Positions 39,185-50,270 are shown, numbered from the stretch's first letter. The stretch: 64,000 bases of DNA from Streptomyces collinus Tu 365 (GCF_000444875.1 NC_021985.1:5848170-5912169); one strand, 5' to 3'. Numbers and translations: made by a program. Notes: generated by a model from the letters alone, not told the origin.

Positions 39185-39727
39185 CTAGTGGTTCGGCTCG
39201 GTCGTGCCGGACGCGGCGTACGACGGGTCGGCGGAGGAGGTCTCCGGCTCGGTGGCGGGTGGCGGCGCGGTGAGTGTGTTCCGCGCGGTGGCGGTCGCGG
39301 TGGCGGTCGCCGTGGCGGTGCCCGTGGGCGGGGCGCCGGTGGTCGGGCCGGAACCGCCCTGCGTGGCCGGGGGCCGGGAGGTCTCCGTGGCCCCGCCCGG
39401 GTCCGGCGACCGGGTCGGGGACGAACTGGGCGGCGCACTCGGCGAGTCCTGCGGCGAGGGTGTCCCGGTCGGGCCCGGCACGGGGCTGACGGCGGGCCGC
39501 GGGCGGGGCGCGCTCGGCTGGTCCGTGCCCGGCGCGTGCGGCCACAGGAGCAGCCCGAGGCCGAGTCCGGCGACCGCGAGGACCGACCCGGCCGCCCGGC
39601 GCGCGGTCCGCACCCGGCGCCGGGTGCGGACGCCCGCCCGCAACCGGTCCCGGTGGGCCGTCTCGAACGCCTGGTGCTCCCGGGTGTCGTGCATCAGCCG
39701 CGTCAGCTGCCGCTCGAAGTGGTCCAT
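39185..39727 (-). CDS. single-pass membrane protein downstream of the sigma factor, possible anti-sigma factor
   Basis: A 180-residue protein from ATG 39727, after GAGGGAAG. The cytoplasmic N-terminus (about 1-45, RQLTRLMHDTREHQAFETAHRD) is followed by basic residues and one membrane helix (AAGSVLAVAGLGLGLLLWP). The exterior tail is long and Pro/Ser/Thr-rich, with a TATATATATA run. The layout, directly after an ECF sigma gene, fits a regulator of that sigma factor. No zinc-binding HxxxCxxC motif is visible, so this is inference. Confidence 0.6.
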   Translation of the reverse strand: MDHFERQLTRLMHDTREHQAFETAHRDRLRAGVRTRRRVRTARRAAGSVLAVAGLGLGLLLWPHAPGTDQPSAPRPRPAVSPVPGPTGTPSPQDSPSAPPSSSPTRSPDPGGATETSRPPATQGGSGPTTGAPPTGTATATATATATARNTLTAPPPATEPETSSADPSYAASGTTEPNH

Positions 39728-39738
39728 GGCTTCTTCCC

Positions 39739-40245
39739 TCACCCCACCGGCTCGATGACGTCGGCCAGCAGCCGGCGCAGCCGGGCCACGCCGCGCGCGG
39801 CGTGGGACCGGGCCGTGCCCACCGGGCAGCCCAGGGTCTCCGCGACCTGCCGGTCCGGCAGGTCCTGGTAGTAGCGCAGCACGACGGCGGCCCGCTGCCG
39901 GGGGCTCAGCTGCGCGAGCGCCGCCTCCAGACGGGAGCGTTCGGCGACGGTCGCGGACACGTCGCCGGCCGCGGCCACCTCGGGCAGCTCCTCGACGGGC
40001 CGCTCGCCCCACCAGCGCCGGCGGGCCGAGCGGGCCGCGGCCCGCGCCAGCACCTTGCGCACGTACGCCTCCGGCGCCTCGTCGGCGACCCTCGGCCAGA
40101 CGAACCACAGCTTGACCAAGGACTCCTGCAACAGGTCCTCGGCCCGATGCCGGTCCCCTCCGGTGAGCAGACGGGCCAGATGGAACAACACCGACCAGCG
40201 GGCCGCCACGAACGCGTCGTACTCACCGGCCCGAGCCTGCTCCAT
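39739..40245 (-). CDS. ECF-type RNA polymerase sigma factor, SigE-like actinobacterial group
   Basis: A 168-residue sigma factor. Region 2 spans about residues 8-75 (YDAFVAARWSVLFHLARLLTGG ... AEDLLQESLVKLW). Region 4 lies at about 105-155 (LAQLSPRQRAAVVLRYYQDLPDRQVAETLGCPVGTARSH), with its HTH contacting the -35 element. The opening FVAARWSVLFHLA is typical of the actinobacterial SACE/SigE-type ECF group. Transcribed first in a two-gene unit with the membrane protein. Its regulon is unknown. Confidence 0.88.
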   Translation of the reverse strand: MEQARAGEYDAFVAARWSVLFHLARLLTGGDRHRAEDLLQESLVKLWFVWPRVADEAPEAYVRKVLARAAARSARRRWWGERPVEELPEVAAAGDVSATVAERSRLEAALAQLSPRQRAAVVLRYYQDLPDRQVAETLGCPVGTARSHAARGVARLRRLLADVIEPVG

Positions 40246-40357
40246 TCCACGGTCCCCTCGCCGGCTGTCTACACAAGGGGAAAGGCCCTGGACCCACGCG
40301 CGCGCTGCACCTCGTGGACGTGATCCCCGTCACGCGACCCGCGCGACGTGTGCCCGG

Positions 40358-42610
<2,253 letters not shown>

Positions 42611-42776
42611 CTGTGGCCCCTCTTCTCAGTGGCTCGCCCCGGCGGCTGCGACGCGGGCTTCGGGTGGGTCACCACGGGTGGGGAGGCTCCCCTCCGTGTC
42701 GTTCTCCCCACTGTTCTGCCCAGCGCGGGCGTCGCACTCACGTTTCCCCGGGGCGGGCACCGTCGTTGAGCCCCAC

Positions 42777-44000
42777 GTGAGGCACGTACAAGGACGCGCA
42801 CGGCGCGCGTGCGCCGCGCTGGCAGCGGCACTGACATGGGCGGGACTGCTGGCCGGGTGCACCCCGGGCGGTTCCGGTGGACTGGGCCTGGACGGGGCCC
42901 TCGGCAAGCGCCCGTCCCCCGAGGACGTCATCCGGGTCACCCCGGACGACGGGGGCAAGGACGTCCGTCCGGGTGAGCGGCTGCGGGTGCGAGTGCCCGA
43001 CGGACGCCTGGAGAAGGTGAGCGTCGTCAGATCCCAGGACGCCCAGGACACCCCCGTGCCCGGGCGCATCAGCGCCGACGGGCTGACCTGGCAGCCGGAC
43101 GACGGCCGGCTGGCGCTGGCCGCCAAGTACACCGTCGACGCGGTCGCGCTGGACCCCCACGGCCGCCGCTCGGCCCGGCACACCACCTTCACCACCTACG
43201 TCCCCGAGGAGCGGTTCATCGGCTACGTCACCCCGGAGAACCGGTCCACCGTCGGCACCGGGATGATCGTCTCCCTGGCCTTCAGCCGGGACATCGTGAA
43301 CCGTGCCGCCGTCGAACGCGCGGTGCGGGTCACCGCGAACCCGCCGGTGGAGATCCGCCCGCACTGGTTCGGCAAGAACCGCCTGGACTTCCGCCCCGAG
43401 CGCTACTGGAAGCCCGGCACCGAGGTCACCGTCGGCCTCGGTCTGCGGGACGTCGAGGGCGCGCCCGGCGTCTACGGCCTCCAGGCCAAGACGTTCTCCT
43501 TCACCGTCGGCCGCAGCCAGACCTCGCTGGTCGACGCGGCCCAGCACATGATGGAGGTGCGGCGCGACGGCCGGCTGCTGGCCACCGTGCCGATCACCGC
43601 CGGTGCCCCCAAGAGCCCCACCTACAACGGCAAGATGGTGGTGATGGAGATGCTCGAGGTGACCCGCATGAACAGCCGCACGGTCGGCTTCGGCGGCGAG
43701 TACGACATCCCCGACGTCCCGCACGCCATGAAGCTCACCGACTCCGGCACCTTCCTGCACGGCAACTACTGGTCGCCCGACTCCCCGGGGCACGTCAACG
43801 TCAGCCACGGCTGTGTGGGTCTCATGGACGTGAAGGGCGGCGGTTCGGACACCCCGGCGGGCTGGTTCTTCGACCGCAGCCTGATCGGGGACGTCGTCGA
43901 GGTCGTCAACAGCAAGGACAAACAGGTCTCTCCCGACAATGGCCTCGGAGGCTGGAACATGGCATGGAACGAGTGGAAAGCGGGCAGTGCCGTCAAGTGA
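42777..44000 (+). CDS. L,D-transpeptidase lipoprotein with Ig-like domains
   Basis: Forms 3-3 cross-links in peptidoglycan outside the membrane. A 407-residue lipoprotein. The signal peptide ends at the lipobox LLAGC with lipidated Cys28. Two Ig-like domains span about 60-260 (second one TPENRSTVGTGMIVSLAFS). The YkuD catalytic domain (about 265-400) has His328 in HGNYW and nucleophile Cys346 in SHGC. The architecture matches mycobacterial LdtMt2-type enzymes. GTG 42777 has only a weak ribosome site. A paralogue follows 156 bp downstream. Confidence 0.93.
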   Translation: MRHVQGRARRACAALAAALTWAGLLAGCTPGGSGGLGLDGALGKRPSPEDVIRVTPDDGGKDVRPGERLRVRVPDGRLEKVSVVRSQDAQDTPVPGRISADGLTWQPDDGRLALAAKYTVDAVALDPHGRRSARHTTFTTYVPEERFIGYVTPENRSTVGTGMIVSLAFSRDIVNRAAVERAVRVTANPPVEIRPHWFGKNRLDFRPERYWKPGTEVTVGLGLRDVEGAPGVYGLQAKTFSFTVGRSQTSLVDAAQHMMEVRRDGRLLATVPITAGAPKSPTYNGKMVVMEMLEVTRMNSRTVGFGGEYDIPDVPHAMKLTDSGTFLHGNYWSPDSPGHVNVSHGCVGLMDVKGGGSDTPAGWFFDRSLIGDVVEVVNSKDKQVSPDNGLGGWNMAWNEWKAGSAVK

Positions 44001-44156
44001 CCCGGTGTGCGCCGTGGTTGCGGCCGCCGATGACGGTTGAAGTTGCGACGCAACGGTGACATTCACCTGACACCTCGCTCAAATCCCTGCGGTTAACATG
44101 CGCACACCAAATGTGGTGGGGACGGGCCTGACCTGGCCCGGCGAGGGGAGAACGAG

Positions 44157-45404
44157 TTGAACGTGCGGCCTATATCGGGGGCGGTGCCGGCGGGGCGCCG
44201 GGGGACGGGCCGCAAGGGGGCGGCGCTCATAGCCGGCGCCCTGCTGCTGTCGCTCACCGCCTGCGGCGGGGGCGGCGACTCCGGGGCCGGGTCCGGTTCC
44301 GGGGGCGGGAAGGACAAGGGCACCGGCACGCAGCAGGGCAAGCAGTCCACGGCCGCCGTCAGCATCCTGCCCAAGTCCGGCGCCACGGGCGTCGACACCA
44401 GCGGCGCCCTGAAGGTGAGCGTCGCCCAGGGCAGGCTGACCCAGGTCACCGTCAAGAACGCCAAGGGTGCCGAGGTCGGCGGCAGCATCACCGGCGGCGG
44501 CGCCTCCTGGACGCCGTCGACCCACCTGGCCGGCGGCACCAAGTACACGGTGCACGCGGTCGCCAAGGACTCCGAGGGCCGCGAGGCCGCCGAGGACTCC
44601 ACCTTCACGACCCTCACCCCGAAGAACACCTTCGTCGGTTACTTCACCCCCGAGGACGGCTCCACCGTCGGGGTGGGCATGCCGTTCTCCGTCCGCTTCA
44701 CCCGGGGCATCACCAGCCCGGCGGCCGTCGAGAAGGCCATCCGCGTCCGGACCGAGCCGGCCGTCGACGTCGAGGGCCACTGGTTCGGCAACGACCGCCT
44801 GGACTTCCGTCCCGAGAAGTACTGGAAGGCGGGCACGAAGGTCACCGTCGACCTCGACCTGGACGGGGTCGAGGGCCGCGACGGCGTCTACGGCAAGCAG
44901 CACAAGACCATCAGGTTCACCATCGGCCGCGACCAGGTCTCCGTCGTGGACGCCAAGAAGCACACGATGAAGGTCACCCAGGACGGCAAGGTCATCAAGA
45001 CCATCCCGGTCACCACCGGCAAGCCCGGCTACGACACCTGGAACGGCCAGATGGTCATGAGCGAGAAGCTCGCCGTGACCCGCATGAACGGCGAGACCGT
45101 CGGCTACGGCGGCGAGTACGACATCAAGGACGTGCCGCACGCCATCCGCCTGACCGACTCCGGCACCTTCATCCACGGCAACTACTGGGGCGGCGGCGCC
45201 TTCGGCAACTACAACGCCAGCCACGGCTGCGTGGGCCTGCGCGACGTGCGCGGCGGCTACGACAAGAGCGTCCCGGCGGCCTGGTTCTTCAACCACTCCA
45301 TGGTCGGTGACGTGGTGGTCGTCAAGCACTCCCACGACCGCACCGTGGACCCGGCCAACGGCCTCAACGGCTGGAACATGTCCTGGGCCGACTGGAAGAA
45401 GTGA
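44157..45404 (+). CDS. L,D-transpeptidase lipoprotein, paralogue
   Basis: A 415-residue second L,D-transpeptidase. It has a lipoprotein signal with lipobox LTAC (Cys36), a Gly/Ser-rich linker, two Ig-like domains and a YkuD domain with SHGC and catalytic Cys358. The HGNYWGG loop and the C-terminal GWNMSWADWKK, almost the same as GWNMAWNEWK in the upstream copy, show duplication. TTG 44157 follows GGGGAG by 6 nt; GTG 44163 is possible. A strong terminator follows. The two enzymes probably differ in timing or substrate rather than chemistry. Confidence 0.93.
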   Translation: MNVRPISGAVPAGRRGTGRKGAALIAGALLLSLTACGGGGDSGAGSGSGGGKDKGTGTQQGKQSTAAVSILPKSGATGVDTSGALKVSVAQGRLTQVTVKNAKGAEVGGSITGGGASWTPSTHLAGGTKYTVHAVAKDSEGREAAEDSTFTTLTPKNTFVGYFTPEDGSTVGVGMPFSVRFTRGITSPAAVEKAIRVRTEPAVDVEGHWFGNDRLDFRPEKYWKAGTKVTVDLDLDGVEGRDGVYGKQHKTIRFTIGRDQVSVVDAKKHTMKVTQDGKVIKTIPVTTGKPGYDTWNGQMVMSEKLAVTRMNGETVGYGGEYDIKDVPHAIRLTDSGTFIHGNYWGGGAFGNYNASHGCVGLRDVRGGYDKSVPAAWFFNHSMVGDVVVVKHSHDRTVDPANGLNGWNMSWADWKK

Positions 45405-45416
45405 GTCCCGAGGAGT

Positions 45417-45457
45417 GGGCGGGCCCGGTGCTGTGAGGAACGGCACCGGGCCCGCCC
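45417..45457 (+). terminator. hairpin terminator after the second L,D-transpeptidase gene
   Basis: A perfect 15-bp stem pairs 45417-45431 (GGGCGGGCCCGGTGC) with 45443-45457, with an 11-nt loop. It starts about 12 bp after the stop and ends before the next gene at 45485. Confidence 0.85.
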
Positions 45458-45484
45458 GCGTTAGTCCCCGTTAACCTGCTCCCC

Positions 45485-46252
45485 ATGACCGTCTCTCTCG
45501 AAGTCGCCGCAGGTGTCGGAACGCTGCGCCTGGACCGTCCGCCGATGAACGCGCTGGACGTGGCCACGCAGGACCGGCTGAAGGAACTCGCCGAGGAGGC
45601 CACGCGCCGCGAGGACGTGCGCGCCGTGGTGATCTACGGCGGGGAGCGGGTGTTCGCGGCGGGTGCGGACATCAAGGAGATGCAGGCCATGGACCACACC
45701 GCGATGGTCCTGCGCGCCCGCGCCCTGCAGGACTCCTTCACCGCCGTCGCCCGCATCCCCAAGCCCGTCGTCGCCGCCGTCACCGGCTACGCGCTCGGCG
45801 GCGGCTGCGAGCTGGCCCTGTGCGCCGACTTCCGCATCGCCGCGGAGAACGCCAAGCTGGGCCAGCCGGAGATCCTGCTCGGGCTGATCCCGGGCGCCGG
45901 CGGCACCCAGCGGCTGTCCCGGCTGGTCGGCCCCTCCAAGGCCAAGGACCTCATCTTCACCGGCCGTCAGGTCAAGGCCGACGAGGCGCTCGCGATCGGC
46001 CTGGTGGACCGGGTCGTCCCGGCCGCCGAGGTGTACGAGCAGGCGTACGCCTGGGCCGCGAAGCTCGCCCAGGGGCCGGCGATCGCGCTGCGCGCGGCGA
46101 AGGAGTCCATCGACACCGGTCTGGAGACCGACATCGACACCGGTCTCGCCGTCGAGCGGAACTGGTTCGCGGGCCTGTTCGCCACCGAGGACCGTGAGCG
46201 GGGCATGCGCAGCTTCGTCGAGGAGGGCCCGGGCAAGGCCAAGTTCCTCTGA
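45485..46252 (+). CDS. enoyl-CoA hydratase/isomerase family protein
   Basis: A 255-residue crotonase-fold enzyme, probably hydrating 2-enoyl-CoA in fatty acid or related acyl-CoA breakdown. The oxyanion hole is formed by FAAGADIKEM and GYALGGGCELALCAD. Both catalytic glutamates are present, one in GGGCELAL and one in GQPEILLGLIPGAGG, which favours true hydratase activity. The length is normal. It sits alone after a terminator, so no pathway partner is visible and the acyl substrate is unknown. Confidence 0.9.
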   Translation: MTVSLEVAAGVGTLRLDRPPMNALDVATQDRLKELAEEATRREDVRAVVIYGGERVFAAGADIKEMQAMDHTAMVLRARALQDSFTAVARIPKPVVAAVTGYALGGGCELALCADFRIAAENAKLGQPEILLGLIPGAGGTQRLSRLVGPSKAKDLIFTGRQVKADEALAIGLVDRVVPAAEVYEQAYAWAAKLAQGPAIALRAAKESIDTGLETDIDTGLAVERNWFAGLFATEDRERGMRSFVEEGPGKAKFL

Positions 46253-46379
46253 ACTCGCCGGGAAATCCTCCCCGTATCCCTTGCAATTGACGAGTCGTCT
46301 CATCCGGGGTCCCTCGATGGGGCGGTTTATGGGAGCCTTAACGCACCCTTAAGCCTGCCTCGTCGAGGGAGCCTGTCGA

Positions 46380-47042
46380 TTGCCCGAAAGTGAGCCGTCG
46401 CCGCAGGTCAGCCGGGCTCTCGTCGACCCCGGTATGCCGTCGGCATATGCCGATCGACCCGATACCGACACAGGCGCACAGGGGGCGTATTCCTCCGGAA
46501 CGGCCACGGAGGCGGCTCAGGGCGGCCATCATGGGGGCATGGCGGGGCTGGAGGGCATCGAACAGCCGCGGGGACACAGCCGTGCGGCCGCGGCGCGCTG
46601 GTCGCCCGCGGTCGAGGACGAACGAGCGCTCAAGGCACTCGAACTGTTCGGCAACCCGACGGAGGCCGAGGTCCCGCTGCCGTCCCGCCCCGAATCCGCG
46701 GCGACCGCGCGCCGGCTGGCCCAGGTCGTCGTCCTGCGCCAGTGGGGGCTGACCCCCAAGATGACCGAGGACGCGGTCCTGCTCGTCTCCGAACTCGTCG
46801 GCAACGCCGTACGGCACACCGGGGCCCGGGTGTTCGGCCTCCGCATGCGCCGCCGCCGCGGCTGGATCCGCGTCGAGGTCCGCGACCCCTCCCGCGGGCT
46901 GCCGTGCCTGATGCCGGTTCAGGAGATGGACGTGAGCGGCCGCGGCCTGTTCCTGGTGGACAAGCTGTCCGACCGCTGGGGCGTCGACCTCTTACCGCGC
47001 GGCAAGACCACCTGGTTCGAGATGCGGGTGGGCGACCGCTAG
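46380..47042 (+). CDS. HATPase_c ATP-binding regulator (anti-sigma/SpoIIAB-like) with a TTA codon
   Basis: A 220-residue protein. Its C-terminal two thirds form a GHKL ATPase of the RsbW/SpoIIAB kind: N box VSELVGNAVRHT, then RVEVRDPSRGLP and GRGLFLVDKLSDRWGVD. The N-terminal ~80 residues are variable and low-complexity. TTG 46380 is supported by GAGGGAG eight nucleotides upstream; ATG 46539 is a shorter option. Leu205 is encoded by TTA (46992-46994), so translation should need the bldA tRNA. That links it to development or antibiotic control. Target sigma factor or partner unknown. Confidence 0.85.
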   Translation: MPESEPSPQVSRALVDPGMPSAYADRPDTDTGAQGAYSSGTATEAAQGGHHGGMAGLEGIEQPRGHSRAAAARWSPAVEDERALKALELFGNPTEAEVPLPSRPESAATARRLAQVVVLRQWGLTPKMTEDAVLLVSELVGNAVRHTGARVFGLRMRRRRGWIRVEVRDPSRGLPCLMPVQEMDVSGRGLFLVDKLSDRWGVDLLPRGKTTWFEMRVGDR

Positions 47043-47155
47043 CACCCCCCGTCCCACCGGCCCCGGCGCGCACCTCGGGGCCCGTTCCGTCACCGCGACC
47101 CGCAAATATCCCCAGAATGGGGCAATCGGCGGTTTTCTTACCTGACGCCCCTTAA

Positions 47156-47980
47156 ATGGTGCGGGTGACCACGACCAACCGACGCGGAGTGCTGCGCGCG
47201 GGTGCCGGGCTCGTCGCCGGGGGCGCGCTCGCCGCCGGATGCGGAAGCGGCCCGGACACCCCGCCCGCCGCCGAGACGTCCGCGTCCGCCCCGACCGCCG
47301 ACACGTCCGGCCGGCCCACGGCCACCGCCCGGACCGCGCGCACCGCCCGCACCGCCCCCGCACCCCGCGCCTACGCCGGGCAGCCCGCCCAGATCACCCA
47401 CGGCCCACGCACCCGTCCCCAGGTCGCCCTCACCTTCCACGGCCAGGGCGACCCCCATTTCGCCGAGTCCCTGCTCAGTACGGCCGAACAGCGCGGCGCC
47501 CGGCTCACCGTGCTCGCCGTCGGCACCTGGCTGGACGAACACCCCACCCTCGCCCGCCGCATCCTCGACGGCGGCCACGACCTCGGCAACCACACCCAGC
47601 GGCACGTCGCCGTCAACGCCATGGCCGAGGCCGAGGCCCGCCGGGAGATCACCGACTGCGCCGAACGCCTGAAGCGGCTCACCGGTTCCATCGGCACCTG
47701 GTTCCGGCCCTCCCGCTCCCCGACCGCCTCCCCGCTGGTCGCCGGGCTCGCCCGGGCCGCGGGCTACCCGCACGTGCTCTCCTACGACGTCGACTCGCTC
47801 GACTACACCCGTCCCGGCGCCGACGCCGTCACCCGCAAGGTCATGGCCGAGGTGCGCGCGGGATCGGTGGTGAGCCTGCACTTCGGCTACCCGGACACGG
47901 TCGCCGCCCTCCCCGCCGTACTCCACGAACTCGACCGGCGCCGGCTGCGCGCGGTCACCACCACGGAGCTGCTGAGCTGA
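47156..47980 (+). CDS. polysaccharide deacetylase-like (NodB fold) Tat lipoprotein
   Basis: A 274-residue protein. The N-terminus has a twin-arginine signal (NRRGVLRAG) followed by lipobox AAGC, so it is probably a Tat-exported lipoprotein. A Thr/Ala/Pro linker with TARTARTA repeats leads to a NodB domain. The metal pair GNHTQRH is intact. The usual TFDDGP is changed to TFHGQGD, FRPPYG is FRPSRS, and the LHD motif is LHFG, so classic deacetylase chemistry is doubtful. ATG 47156 has no ribosome site and may be leaderless. It overlaps the propeller gene start by one base (TGATG). Confidence 0.82.
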   Translation: MVRVTTTNRRGVLRAGAGLVAGGALAAGCGSGPDTPPAAETSASAPTADTSGRPTATARTARTARTAPAPRAYAGQPAQITHGPRTRPQVALTFHGQGDPHFAESLLSTAEQRGARLTVLAVGTWLDEHPTLARRILDGGHDLGNHTQRHVAVNAMAEAEARREITDCAERLKRLTGSIGTWFRPSRSPTASPLVAGLARAAGYPHVLSYDVDSLDYTRPGADAVTRKVMAEVRAGSVVSLHFGYPDTVAALPAVLHELDRRRLRAVTTTELLS

Positions 47981-49167
47981 TGCAACCCACACGAGCCGCC
48001 CGCCTCCTGGCCGCCGGAGCCGCCCTGACCGCCCTGACGCTGCTCTCCGCGTGCGGGAGCGGCACCCAGCACCGCGAGGACGAGGCCCTCGCCAGCAAGC
48101 CGCCCATCCAGCCGCAGCTGAGGAAGCAGCAGGTGGACGTGTTGCCCGGGATGCCCCCGGTGCAGGACGCGACCGACCTCTACGCCGCGGACCGCCCGGG
48201 CCGGCTCTCACCCGTCGTCAAGGACTTCCCCTCCCGGGTCTACGTTCCGAACACCAACTCGAACACCGTCACCGTCATCGACCCGGCGACCTACCGGGTG
48301 CTGGAGACCATCCCGGTCGGCCATCAGCCACAGCACGTGGTGCCGTCCTGGGACCTGAAGACCCTCTGGGTCAACAACGACCTCGGCAACAGCCTCACCC
48401 CCATCGACCCGAGCACCGGGAAGGCCGGCAAACCGGTCGACGTGCACGACCCGTACAACCTGTACTTCACCCCCGACGGCCGGTACGCCGTCGTCATGGC
48501 GTCCAAGGACCGCCAGCTCGTCTTCCGCGACGCGCACACCATGAAGATCGCCAAGACCGTGCCCGTGAGCTGCTCCGGCGTCAACCACGCCGACTTCTCC
48601 ATCGACGGCAAGTACTTCATCGTCTCCTGCGAGTTCAGCGGCGAACTGCTCAAGGTCGACACGGCGCGGATGGAGGTCGTCGCCCAGCAGAAGCTGCCGT
48701 ACAAGGGCGCCATGCCCCAGGACGTCAAGATCTCCCCGGACGGCAAGCTGTTCTACATCGCCGACATGATGGCCGACGGCGTGTGGATCCTGAACGGGGA
48801 CACCTTCGACCAGCCGAAGCTGCTCCGGACCGGCAAGGGCGCCCACGGGCTGTACGTCAGCCGGGACTCCCGGGAGATGTACATCTCCAACCGGGGCGAG
48901 GGCACCATCTCCCTGTTCGACTTCCCCCGGAACCGGCTCACCAAGAAGTGGCGGCTGCCCGGCGGCGGCAGCCCAGACATGGGCGGCGTCTCGGCGGACG
49001 GCAAGGTGCTGTGGCTCTCCGGCCGCTACAACTCCGAGGTGTACGCCATCGACACCCGCACCGGCACCGAACTGGCCCGCATCAAGGTCGGCAGCGGCCC
49101 GCACGGCCTCGCCGTCTACCCGCAGCCGGGCCGCTACTCACTCGGCCACACCGGCGTCTTCCGCTGA
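47980..49167 (+). CDS. YVTN-type beta-propeller lipoprotein
   Basis: A 395-residue secreted lipoprotein with lipobox LLSAC near residue 25. About six or seven repeats follow, with PNTNSNTVTVIDPATYRVL, FTPDGRYAVVMASKD, FSIDGKYFIVSCEFSG, ISPDGKLFYIADM and VSADGKVLWLSGRYN marking blades. YVTN propellers usually bind ligands or partner proteins at the cell surface. It is translationally coupled to the deacetylase-like gene (TGATG at 47978-47982), so the two lipoproteins probably work together. The 3' end overlaps the convergent GNAT gene by 30 bp. Confidence 0.88.
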   Translation: MQPTRAARLLAAGAALTALTLLSACGSGTQHREDEALASKPPIQPQLRKQQVDVLPGMPPVQDATDLYAADRPGRLSPVVKDFPSRVYVPNTNSNTVTVIDPATYRVLETIPVGHQPQHVVPSWDLKTLWVNNDLGNSLTPIDPSTGKAGKPVDVHDPYNLYFTPDGRYAVVMASKDRQLVFRDAHTMKIAKTVPVSCSGVNHADFSIDGKYFIVSCEFSGELLKVDTARMEVVAQQKLPYKGAMPQDVKISPDGKLFYIADMMADGVWILNGDTFDQPKLLRTGKGAHGLYVSRDSREMYISNRGEGTISLFDFPRNRLTKKWRLPGGGSPDMGGVSADGKVLWLSGRYNSEVYAIDTRTGTELARIKVGSGPHGLAVYPQPGRYSLGHTGVFR

Positions 49168-49830
49168 ACCTGCCGCCGGACCCCCGCCGGCCGGCACCCG
49201 GCCGAGCAGCAGCGCCTCCGCGCCCACCGCGCGGTAACCCGCCGCCTGGAACGCCCGCATGCTGCGGGCGTTCCCCGGCGAGACCTGCGCCCACACCGGC
49301 TCCGCCGCGAGCTGCCGGGCCGCCGTCACCAGCGCCCGGCCCAGCCCCCGGTGCCGGGCGCCGTCGTCCACCTCGACGGACACCTCCAGCCGGCCGCCGA
49401 CCCCGCGGCCCATGACCAGCACCCCGCCGTCCGCCGTCCACACCCGCACCGCGTCGCGCCGCCGGCGGGCGTAGCGGACCCGGGGGTGGCCGGCGTCCTC
49501 GATCTCCCGCAGCGCGAGCGGCGGCCGGCCCGGCAGGGGCGCGCCGACCAGCAGCGCGTCGACGGTCTCGGCCCCGCGCCCGGTACGGGCCATGAGGGAG
49601 GCGAGGAAGAGCGGGTTCAGCGGCGCGGCGAGCGGGTCGCAGTCCACGGCGGCCAGGGCGCCGCGCACCCAGCCCGGGTCCTCGTCCGTGAAGACCACGG
49701 AGTGCGCGGTGAAGGCGAGCACCCCCGCGTCCCGCGGGCAGTGCTGCGGTACGACCGTCGTCCGGCCGTCCGCCGGCGGGAAGACGCCCCGCGCCGCCGC
49801 GTCGAGTACGTCCCGCAAGGTCTCCACCAC
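49138..49830 (-). CDS. GNAT family N-acetyltransferase
   Basis: A 230-residue protein. Its C-terminal half has the GNAT acetyl-CoA site (RHRGLGRALVTAARQLA) and the downstream strand/helix (VWAQVSPGNARSMRAFQAAGYRAVG). The N-terminal half (about 1-110) is a separate domain of unknown role. GTG 49830 is chosen because GGAGG lies six nucleotides upstream; the frame is open to 49902. Substrate unknown. The last ten codons overlap the convergent propeller gene. Confidence 0.8.
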   Translation of the reverse strand: MVETLRDVLDAAARGVFPPADGRTTVVPQHCPRDAGVLAFTAHSVVFTDEDPGWVRGALAAVDCDPLAAPLNPLFLASLMARTGRGAETVDALLVGAPLPGRPPLALREIEDAGHPRVRYARRRRDAVRVWTADGGVLVMGRGVGGRLEVSVEVDDGARHRGLGRALVTAARQLAAEPVWAQVSPGNARSMRAFQAAGYRAVGAEALLLGRVPAGGGPAAGSAEDAGVAE

Positions 49831-50017
49831 CGCGCCCCTCCGCTCGCATCGGCCGCCGCCGGCCGGCGGCCCCAGACTCGCAGACGTGATCGACGACGGC
49901 ACCCGACTTCTCCCCGTCCGGGTGGCCGCGGTACGGGACGTGCGCGGGGGCCGTTAATCTGACCAGCGTCAGTACGCCAGCACGGCATGAGCAACACGAA
50001 CAAAAAGGGGCGGATCG

Positions 50018-50230
50018 GTGGCGGACATCGAGGAAGCACGCAAGCAGTTCCAGCGGATCGACGCGGACGGTGACGGGTTCATCACCGCCGCCGAGTTCAA
50101 GTCCGCGCTGGCCCAGCAGGGTGACTGGAACGTCACCGACACGGTGGCCGAGGCCATCATCAGGACCCGCGACCTCAACGGCGACAAGGTGCTGTCGTTC
50201 GACGAGTTCTGGGCCTACCTGGACAAGTGA
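50018..50230 (+). CDS. EF-hand calcium-binding protein
   Basis: A 70-residue protein made of two EF-hands. Loop one is DADGDGFITAAE (15-26) and loop two DLNGDKVLSFDE (52-63), both with the full set of calcium-ligand positions, ending in Glu. It has no signal peptide, so it acts in the cytoplasm as a calmodulin-like calcium buffer or sensor. GTG 50018 follows GGGG by 7 nt. It stands alone, and its target is unknown. Confidence 0.92.
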   Translation: MADIEEARKQFQRIDADGDGFITAAEFKSALAQQGDWNVTDTVAEAIIRTRDLNGDKVLSFDEFWAYLDK

Positions 50231-50239
50231 CCGTCAGGC

Positions 50240-50270
50240 AGGGGTGCCGTCCCGTACGGAGGGCACCCCT
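50240..50270. terminator. bidirectional hairpin between the EF-hand and GH25 genes
   Basis: A 9-bp perfect stem pairs AGGGGTGCC (50240-50248) with GGCACCCCT (50262-50270). It lies between convergent genes, 10 bp after the EF-hand stop. Confidence 0.65.
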
